Shown here piece by piece: positions 1-4,999 of a stretch of DNA of 6,135 bases. Every line of letters begins with the position of its first letter. Position 1 is the first letter of the stretch. The stretch covers positions 1 through 6,135 of the forward strand of contig JAZRIK010000094.1 in NCBI GenBank assembly GCA_045645245.1. The letters run 5' to 3'. The notes below the pieces were generated by a model. It was not told where the DNA came from. It did no database searches and saw only the letters and a list, made by a program, of their open reading frames with translations. The stretch comes from Scatosoma sp045645245 (GTDB lineage Bacteria; Bacillota; Clostridia; Christensenellales; Borkfalkiaceae). Both the position numbers and the translations under genes were made by a program.

Positions 1-136
1 CGCCATCATTTGACGACAGGTAGAGGTGCCTTGGTTATTAGAAGTCCACGCGCAAATCAAGCCCTTATCGGGGAAGCAAAGGGTCATTTGGTCGCCCACC
101 CGAAGTCAGCCGTTCTCACGCTTCACCCCCAAAAAC
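1..136. other. Unassigned stretch, no supported gene
   Basis: No convincing gene is visible. A 65-codon open frame starts at position 10 on the plus strand, but it runs through the terminator hairpin and into the antisense strand of the tRNA, has no good ribosome binding site, and is almost certainly spurious. The stretch is richer in G and C than the gap at 249-428 and contains short possible stems, such as CCCTT (63-67) with AAGGG (78-82). It could be part of a structured RNA or the decayed end of another gene cut by the window edge. I compared it from memory with lysine, cobalamin, 6S, tmRNA and RNase P RNA signatures and found no consistent match. Confidence 0.3.
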
Positions 137-176
137 CCACAAAGAGAGCATACCGCTTGGTATGCTCTCTTTGTGG
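131..176 (-). terminator. Rho-independent terminator of the tRNA-Gln gene
   Basis: Bases 137-154 pair perfectly with 159-176, giving an 18-bp stem closed by a 4-base loop (155-158). On the minus strand it is followed by one G and then five T (135-131), the layout of an intrinsic terminator for leftward transcription. No T run follows it on the plus strand, so it should act in one direction only. The first three bases of the stem (176-174) are the CCA end of the tRNA, so terminator and tRNA overlap by three bases. The T run is short and is followed by G residues, but the stem is unusually long. Confidence 0.85.
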
Positions 177-248
177 CTGGGGCGAAGTGATTCGAACACC
201 CGAATGACTGAGTCAGAGTCAGTTGCCTTACCGCTTGGCGACGCCCCA
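174..248 (-). tRNA. tRNA-Gln (anticodon CUG)
   Basis: The minus strand from 248 to 174 folds as a full cloverleaf. It has a 7-bp acceptor stem (TGGGGCG with CGCCCCA), a D arm GCC...GGC, a 5-bp anticodon stem (ACTGA/TCAGT) around the loop CTCTGAC, a 5-base variable loop, and a T arm with the TTCGAAT loop. The T stem contains two G-U pairs. The anticodon CTG reads the glutamine codon CAG. The weak first pair U1-A72 and the discriminator base G73 (complement of position 177) agree with known glutamine identity elements. The CCA end is encoded. The length is 75 bases including CCA. The gene stands alone in the window, read leftward, away from the PRC-barrel gene. Confidence 0.96.
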
Positions 249-258
249 TTATAATCGG

Positions 259-289
259 AATATATCCCTTACGAGCGTTATTTTATCAA
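259..289 (-). promoter_or_regulatory. Probable promoter of tRNA-Gln
   Basis: On the minus strand, TTGATA (289-284) resembles a -35 box and TATATT (264-259) a -10 box, with a 19-base spacer, slightly longer than ideal. Transcription would begin about seven bases downstream, leaving a short leader before the tRNA at 248. A perfect TATAAT also occurs at 253-248, but it includes the first base of the mature tRNA and has no -35 partner, so it is unlikely to be the -10 box used. The rest of 249-428 is AT-rich, and I found no clear promoter there for the rightward gene. Confidence 0.5.
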
Positions 290-417
290 AATTTGCGCCG
301 TTTGGCAACTGATTTTATCTTATATTTTCAACTTTTTTCTTTTTTCGATAAAAAAACGGTAAAGGTGGCATTTTTCATTCGTCGTTTGGTTGTATTCTTT
401 CTCTATCATCGACTTTT

Positions 418-423
418 GAGGTG
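418..423 (+). promoter_or_regulatory. Ribosome binding site of the PRC-barrel gene
   Basis: GAGGTG lies five bases before the ATG at 429 and is a good Shine-Dalgarno match. It supports that start codon and the reality of the gene. Confidence 0.8.
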
Positions 424-428
424 TTATT

Positions 429-1001
429 ATGTTATTGAGTGAATTGATACAAAAACGCGTATATTCGGGTGAAACGTTTAAGGGCTACTGCGTTGGCGTA
501 GGCGTATCCTTGAAAACGCAGGCGATTAAATATTTGCTGTGCTCTTCCACAAACCGTCCGTTTGCCGATCAAGTGGATTTTTGCGTGAATATTTCTTCCG
601 TTTTAGACGTTCAAACGGACGTTCATCTCACGCGAGCGCGGTCTGTTTTCCCTAAAAATTGCGCGAAAGTGTTTTTAGGAAAACCTGTTTTTAGCGATAC
701 CGGCAGCTTTATCGGTACCCTTTGCGACGGCGCGCTTACCCGTTTTACCTTGGAAAAATTGTTTTGTGATAACGGGAAAAGCTTTCCCGTTTCAGCCGTC
801 GCCGCGTTTTCCGACGCGGTTATTTTGAAAAAAGAAGCCCCCTATCCGCTTGGTCAACGCATACCTGCCCCTATACTTTCGATACTTGACGGGCAAAACG
901 GCAATATCGTTAACAAAACCACTTTACGAGCGGCAATGGAAAATAAGAGTTTGATCCGCTTAACGCTTTCGCTCGCACCCTTTCACTATGCGCTCCGTTA
1001 A
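429..1001 (+). CDS. PRC-barrel domain protein (two PRC-like segments)
   Basis: This encodes 190 residues from an ATG with a good ribosome binding site. Residues 1 to about 65 and about 81-135 each look like a PRC-barrel unit. The second has the typical opening LGKPVFSDTGSFIGTLCDG (83-101), a beta-rich hairpin, and a closing segment near PVSAVAAFSDAVILK (120-134). PRC-barrels are small beta-barrel modules found in ribosome maturation factor RimM, photosynthetic reaction centre subunit H and many short uncharacterised Firmicutes proteins, where they mediate protein contacts. There is no signal peptide or membrane segment, so the protein is probably cytoplasmic. The C-terminal 50 residues after PYPLGQRIPAP form a separate tail. 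The codons for residues 142-148 cover a copy of the dispersed 19-bp repeat. The gene stands alone, divergent from tRNA-Gln and convergent with the addBA operon. The exact role is unknown; the domain call rests on pattern recognition. Confidence 0.7.
   Translation: MLLSELIQKRVYSGETFKGYCVGVGVSLKTQAIKYLLCSSTNRPFADQVDFCVNISSVLDVQTDVHLTRARSVFPKNCAKVFLGKPVFSDTGSFIGTLCDGALTRFTLEKLFCDNGKSFPVSAVAAFSDAVILKKEAPYPLGQRIPAPILSILDGQNGNIVNKTTLRAAMENKSLIRLTLSLAPFHYALR
854..871 (+). repeat. Dispersed 19-bp repeat, copy 1
   Basis: TCAACGCATACCTGCCCC is identical over 18 bases to copies 2 and 3; only the first base of the 19-base form differs (G at 853). It lies in the PRC-barrel gene in the sense direction and is read as Q-R-I-P-A-P (residues 143-148). 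Confidence 0.9.
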
Positions 1002-1017
1002 TAGCACTATCAAACGG
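995..1017. terminator. Weak possible bidirectional terminator between convergent genes
   Basis: CCGTT (995-999) pairs with AACGG (1013-1017), and an inner ATA (1001-1003) can pair with TAT (1008-1010). The structure spans the stop codons of both converging genes. On the plus strand, TTTT follows at 1021-1025 after a few bases. The stem is short and interrupted, so the call is tentative. Confidence 0.25.
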
Positions 1018-1495
1018 CGTATTTTGCAGAAAGCTTCAAAAGCTTCAAAAACGCTGCGTTTAATGCGTGCACGTCCAATGCCGAAAAGCGCGTTTTCATA
1101 AAATATCCTTCCAAAACAGCGGATAAATCGCGTAATTCTAACCGTTCCGCCGTCGAAAGCGGCGCACCTTCCACTCGCGAGAGTAATTTTTGTGCGTGCG
1201 TAAACGCAAGCGGTAATTCCACTTCTAAACGCGCATTCGCTTCCCGCTCGGTATTCAAAGTGGTGAGCAATCGGGTACGAATATAGCTATTTTCTCTATC
1301 CGGCAAAGTGAATTGCACTTCGCGTCGCGGATACTTGCTTTTTTTACGTTTTTTGAATATACGCACCAGCCAAACAATGAGCGCAATCGTCGCAATCAGC
1401 GATAAATACATTCCGCCGATAACCAACGCATACGCCATCGTAATTTGTTTTTCACTCGTTTGTAAAATTTGCAGCGCTTGCTTAAACCATTCCAT
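1010..1495 (-). CDS. Uncharacterised single-pass membrane protein downstream of addA
   Basis: I do not recognise this 161-residue protein. Residues 1-19 are amphipathic, and 21-44 form a hydrophobic membrane segment (from MAYALVIGG to IALIVWLV). A strongly basic stretch follows (KKRKKSKYPRR, 48-58), which by the positive-inside rule places the remaining ~100 residues in the cytoplasm. That domain looks mostly helical, with leucine- and charge-rich segments. The ATG at 1495 was chosen because a longer frame from a TTG at 1594 overlaps addA, lacks a ribosome binding site and adds a non-hydrophobic, unconvincing extension. The only candidate Shine-Dalgarno is the G-run at 1510-1506, ten bases before the ATG and inside a hairpin. 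The gene starts 61 bases after the addA stop and is probably its operon partner. A small 9-base tandem duplication (1032-1049) encodes LKL-LKL near the C terminus. The function is unknown. Confidence 0.65.
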   Translation of the reverse strand: MEWFKQALQILQTSEKQITMAYALVIGGMYLSLIATIALIVWLVRIFKKRKKSKYPRREVQFTLPDRENSYIRTRLLTTLNTEREANARLEVELPLAFTHAQKLLSRVEGAPLSTAERLELRDLSAVLEGYFMKTRFSALDVHALNAAFLKLLKLSAKYAV

Positions 1496-1500
1496 TATAA

Positions 1501-1546
1501 AACCGCCCCCGTTTGTTTTTTGATTATGTCCAAACGGCAGGCGGTT
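1501..1546 (-). promoter_or_regulatory. Hairpin between addA and the membrane gene (attenuator or leaky terminator)
   Basis: Bases 1501-1507 pair with 1540-1546 and 1509-1515 with 1531-1537, making two 7-bp helices separated by a small 1x2 internal loop, with a 15-base terminal loop. On the minus strand the stem is followed by TTTT and then, almost at once, the ATG at 1495. The downstream arm contains the G-run that is the only candidate Shine-Dalgarno of the membrane gene. The hairpin could therefore act as a partial terminator after addA, as a block on translation, or both. On the plus strand it is followed by a T6 run at 1553-1558, so it also resembles a bidirectional terminator. Which role applies is inference. 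Confidence 0.55.
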
Positions 1547-1556
1547 TATTCGTTTT

Positions 1557-4500
1557 TTATAAGTCAATTTGATAGCCCTTGTAAATATTGACAATCGAGC
1601 AACGCACGCGCTCTTTATCGATATGCAAGCTTTTCGCTACGGCAAGCCGATACAAATCCAGTTGCTTTTGATAGCTTTCTTTCAGCGAATCCTTTCCCTT
1701 GCGCGAGTATTTATAATCGATAATCCACGCGCCGTCATCGTCTATTGCAAGCAGGTCGATTGCGCCTTGGAATAACACTTTTTCGTCGTATAAATTCTCA
1801 TTCAACGCATACCTGCCCCAATCGTTTTGTAAATAAATGTCTTTTATCGGCAACGCAGCCAAAAACTTTTGTTCCTTATACAAGCGTTTATCCTTCAACG
1901 CATAAAAGACGGGATTTGACAAAATTTCCACCAGCTTTTCCGCCTGCAAGCCGTCCAAATCAAAATCGGACAACGCATTTTGTACACGGCTATAAAGCGC
2001 TTCTTTGCTTACGGGCTTATCGAATTCGTCATACAAAAGCGAGAAATCGAACGCTTCCAAAAATGCGTGGTAAGCAAGCCCTAAATCGATATTTGTTTCC
2101 CCTTCCGCCAGCATATCTTGCGCTTTTTGTTCCATACTTTGGTCTTGAACGTCGTCCATAGCCGTATCGTACGCTTGTTTAAGCTTTTCTTCCTGCGCAA
2201 GTAAAGCGGTTGCCGAGCTTTTTACCGGTAAAAAGTCGCCGCCGTCAAATGCGTATTTCCAAGTAAACGCTTGCATAATTTCGCGAGCCAACGTTTCGTT
2301 TGGCTTAAATACGAGCGCTTGGCGTTCTTGTTTAGGAATATCAAACAACGGTTTATCCGTTTGATAGCGCGACCAAACGTCAAAATTCGTAAAATCGGCA
2401 AACGAACGCGCATATTTCACGTCGGGTACCGTCGTCTTTTCCTTATAAACCAAATGCAAGCCGTACTTCGCACGCGTGAGCGCCACGTAGTATAAATTCA
2501 ACTCGTCCGCAATCGAATTTTGTAATTCTTTTTTCTCGTGCAGTCGTCGTAAAAGCGTTTCGCGGCGCAGCATCTTATCACTGTAAAACGCGCGCGGCGC
2601 AAGCCCGAATTTTTCTTCGACAAGTACTTCGTCCTTATCCACGCCGCGGAAGGGCGCGTTGAGATTATCTACGATGACAATCGGGTATTCCAGCCCCTTG
2701 GACGAGTGCATTGTCAGCACCTTTACCGAGTCGTCACCGCCGTTTTCTACGCACTCGATGGTATAGTCAACATCGCGCAGTCGCGTTAAAAAGTCGTGCA
2801 CGGACAAGGGCTGCTCGGTGTTCGTTTCTTCGATAAAGCGATGAATACGGCGAATGCTCGCCTGACCGTTTTCGCGTGACAAAAACGCCGTTTCCATACG
2901 CGTTTCGATCAAAATTTTTGTTAAAATTTCGCCCGCGTCCATTACGCAAGTGAGCGAACGAAGCTTTTCGAAATATACGAAAAACGCGCGAAGCTTGTAC
3001 GCCGTTTGATCGTCCTTTTCGCTACCGTAGCGTTTGCAGGCACGGCGAAAATATTTTTCGGACGGATACGCCAAACGAATATTTGCCAAATCGTCCGCAG
3101 TCAAATTCCCCATAGAAGAGAGCAATGCGCTGCAAAGGGGCACGTCCTGCTCGGCGTTGTCTAAAAGCGACAAAATATCTATCAGCGTTTTAATTTCGGC
3201 AAACGCGCAAATATTGACGGCGGAAACGGACGAAACGGGTACTCCTTCGGCTGCGAGCGCCGCTACCGTTTTGGCGATTTGCCCTTGTTTTTTACGCGAC
3301 AATACCGCAATATCTTTATATCGAACGGGCTTATACACCCCTTCATCCGCGTCATACCACGTAGAATTTAACTCGTCTGCGATAATGTTGCGCACCGTTT
3401 TCGCTAAAACACTTTCTTGTACTTCACGCGTAAAAGCGTGCTCTTTTACCGAATATATACCGCGTTTTTTCGCGTCATTTTCACTCGTTTGCGGCTCGTC
3501 GGGGATTTGGTGCAAAACCACTCTTCCGTCGTTCAACGCATACCTGCCCCCCTTCTCCATATACGAATCCGCCGCATAATCGATCAAAGAAGCGCGTGGC
3601 GTCATCGCTAATGAGAATTGCGCGTTTACCGCATCTAAAACGGCGTCTGCGCTACGGAAGTTGCGGGTCATTTTTAAGCTTTCCCCTTTCCCCGCTTGCA
3701 GCTCCATTTGTTTTTCTACAAAGAACTTCGATTTACTGCCGCGGAAACCGTAGATAGATTGCTTAACGTCGCCAACCAAAAACACGTTCTCGCCGCCGAT
3801 GGCGGAAACGATTGCTTCCTGTACAGGATTCACGTCTTGATACTCATCTACAAACACGTAGCGATATTTTTCGCGCACTTGGCAAAGCACTTGCTCGTTT
3901 TGCAACAATTTTAACGCTTTATGCTCTAAATCGTTATAATCCAGCACGCCGCGTTCACGCTTTAACTGCTCGTATTTTTCATCAAACGCCAACAAATATT
4001 TCCCCAGCGCGCGCGCCGTTTCGCTTGACCTTAAAAAGTTTTGCAGCTCGGTTTCACGATTAGAAGTAGCGCGCAGTTCTTTGTCGTAAATTGCCACTAC
4101 TTTCTTTTTCAGCTCGGCAAGTTTTTCTATATGGCGCAGCTTATCCGCATCGTCCTTTTTAGAAGTGCGGTTGGCGGTAAATTTGGGCTTTTCAAAGGCG
4201 CACGCCGCAAAATAATCTTCCGCTTGCAGCAAGCATAAAAGCGCGTTTTCCAGATCGCTCGCGAGCGATGTTTGGGCAGTAGCTTGAATGCTTTCAAAGT
4301 ACGCCTTTTCGTCTTGCACGAACGTTAAATAATACGCGCATTTTTCCTTCAAAAGCCCGTGCAAGTCCGCGCAAAGCTCGTCAAACGTTTGCTCGGTATA
4401 TTCGCCGGAGCGCAGTAAATATTCTTTATAATCGGCGCGGTTTCTAATTTCGTCGTAAACGGTTAAAAAGATTTTGCGTAAGGTATAATCGCTCTTTTTG

Positions 4501-4997
4501 CGCCAGTAGGTAGAAAGCAGGTGCATAAACGCAGGGTCTTGTCCTTCGTACCCTTCTTCCAGCATTTGATTGAGCGCTTCGTTTTTGAGTGCCGTTCCGT
4601 CCGCGTCGTCGCCGCCGATGACCTTGAACGCACTATCTACGTCCGCATCGTAAAAATGCGAACGAATGAGCTTTGAACAAAACGAGTGAATGGTAGAAAT
4701 ATCCGCCGTGGGAATTTCGGAAAGCTGCGCCTTTAAGCGCGCCTTGCGCTCGATGGCTACGCCTTGTTCATTGATGGATTTAATAATTGCTTTGCACAGC
4801 TTTTCTTTCATTTGCGACGCAGCCTTCTTGGTAAAGGTGACCGCTAAAATGGAAGAAACGTCTGCCCCGTCCTTGATAAGATTGATAATTTTTTCAATCA
4901 TTACCGTCGTTTTACCGCTGCCCGCCGATGCGGAAACAATGGTCTTACCCGTGGAGCGGATTGCAGCAAGTTGTTCGTCAGTAAACCTATTTGCCAT
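1557..4997 (-). CDS. addA: ATP-dependent helicase/nuclease subunit A
   Basis: AddA is the helicase-nuclease subunit of the AddAB complex, which unwinds and resects double-strand breaks to load RecA. The 1146-residue protein is slightly shorter than B. subtilis AddA (about 1230). Helicase motifs, in order: Q motif FTDEQ (5-9); Walker A SASAGSGKTT (22-31, Lys29); motif Ia AVTFTKKAA (52-60); TADISTIHSFC (97-107); motif II DEYQD (384-388); motif III GDVKQSIYGFRG (409-420); motif IV TRNFRS (444-449); motif V TMHSSKGLEYP (762-772); motif VI YYVALTRAK (836-844, Arg842). The C-terminal RecB-type nuclease shows GLAYH (973-977), GAID (1078-1081, Asp1081), IDYK (1093-1096) and QLDLY (1112-1116), so it should be catalytically active. 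The ATG at 4997 is preferred over an in-frame TTG at 5003, which sits one base from the Shine-Dalgarno. It starts two bases after the addB stop. Two copies of the dispersed repeat lie antisense in the gene and encode GRYALN at residues 484-489 and 1061-1066. Confidence 0.97.
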   Translation of the reverse strand: MANRFTDEQLAAIRSTGKTIVSASAGSGKTTVMIEKIINLIKDGADVSSILAVTFTKKAASQMKEKLCKAIIKSINEQGVAIERKARLKAQLSEIPTADISTIHSFCSKLIRSHFYDADVDSAFKVIGGDDADGTALKNEALNQMLEEGYEGQDPAFMHLLSTYWRKKSDYTLRKIFLTVYDEIRNRADYKEYLLRSGEYTEQTFDELCADLHGLLKEKCAYYLTFVQDEKAYFESIQATAQTSLASDLENALLCLLQAEDYFAACAFEKPKFTANRTSKKDDADKLRHIEKLAELKKKVVAIYDKELRATSNRETELQNFLRSSETARALGKYLLAFDEKYEQLKRERGVLDYNDLEHKALKLLQNEQVLCQVREKYRYVFVDEYQDVNPVQEAIVSAIGGENVFLVGDVKQSIYGFRGSKSKFFVEKQMELQAGKGESLKMTRNFRSADAVLDAVNAQFSLAMTPRASLIDYAADSYMEKGGRYALNDGRVVLHQIPDEPQTSENDAKKRGIYSVKEHAFTREVQESVLAKTVRNIIADELNSTWYDADEGVYKPVRYKDIAVLSRKKQGQIAKTVAALAAEGVPVSSVSAVNICAFAEIKTLIDILSLLDNAEQDVPLCSALLSSMGNLTADDLANIRLAYPSEKYFRRACKRYGSEKDDQTAYKLRAFFVYFEKLRSLTCVMDAGEILTKILIETRMETAFLSRENGQASIRRIHRFIEETNTEQPLSVHDFLTRLRDVDYTIECVENGGDDSVKVLTMHSSKGLEYPIVIVDNLNAPFRGVDKDEVLVEEKFGLAPRAFYSDKMLRRETLLRRLHEKKELQNSIADELNLYYVALTRAKYGLHLVYKEKTTVPDVKYARSFADFTNFDVWSRYQTDKPLFDIPKQERQALVFKPNETLAREIMQAFTWKYAFDGGDFLPVKSSATALLAQEEKLKQAYDTAMDDVQDQSMEQKAQDMLAEGETNIDLGLAYHAFLEAFDFSLLYDEFDKPVSKEALYSRVQNALSDFDLDGLQAEKLVEILSNPVFYALKDKRLYKEQKFLAALPIKDIYLQNDWGRYALNENLYDEKVLFQGAIDLLAIDDDGAWIIDYKYSRKGKDSLKESYQKQLDLYRLAVAKSLHIDKERVRCSIVNIYKGYQIDL
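1801..1819 (+). repeat. Dispersed 19-bp repeat, copy 2
   Basis: TTCAACGCATACCTGCCCC is identical to copy 3 over all 19 bases. It lies antisense to addA and is translated as G-R-Y-A-L-N (residues 1061-1066), just before the nuclease motif GAID. Confidence 0.95.
3532..3550 (+). repeat. Dispersed 19-bp repeat, copy 3
   Basis: This is a perfect 19-base match to copy 2, also antisense to addA and in the same frame (G-R-Y-A-L-N, residues 484-489). It lies in a region between helicase motifs IV and V that looks like a variable linker. Confidence 0.95.
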
Positions 4998-4999
4998 CG

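Noticed and set aside
20..149. Possible lysine riboswitch on the plus strand (GGTAGAGGTGC at 20-30, GAGAGC at 144-149)
   Set aside because: The inner stems and the GCCGAAG and CTGGG junctions are missing or mismatched, the span is too short, and no regulated gene follows on that strand.
10..207. 65-codon open frame on the plus strand
   Set aside because: It runs through the terminator hairpin and antisense through the tRNA and has no good ribosome binding site; such frames beside tRNAs are usually spurious.
404..409. TATCAT as a -10 box for the PRC-barrel gene
   Set aside because: There is no -35 box at the right spacing, and a start there would leave almost no room before the ribosome binding site.
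1032..1049. Tandem 9-base duplication near the end of the membrane gene
   Set aside because: It is two units only, encodes LKL-LKL in a helix, and is ordinary local duplication.
1010..1594. Longer 194-residue version of the membrane protein starting at a TTG
   Set aside because: It overlaps the addA end, has no Shine-Dalgarno, and adds a sequence unlike a leader; the ATG at 1495 is simpler.
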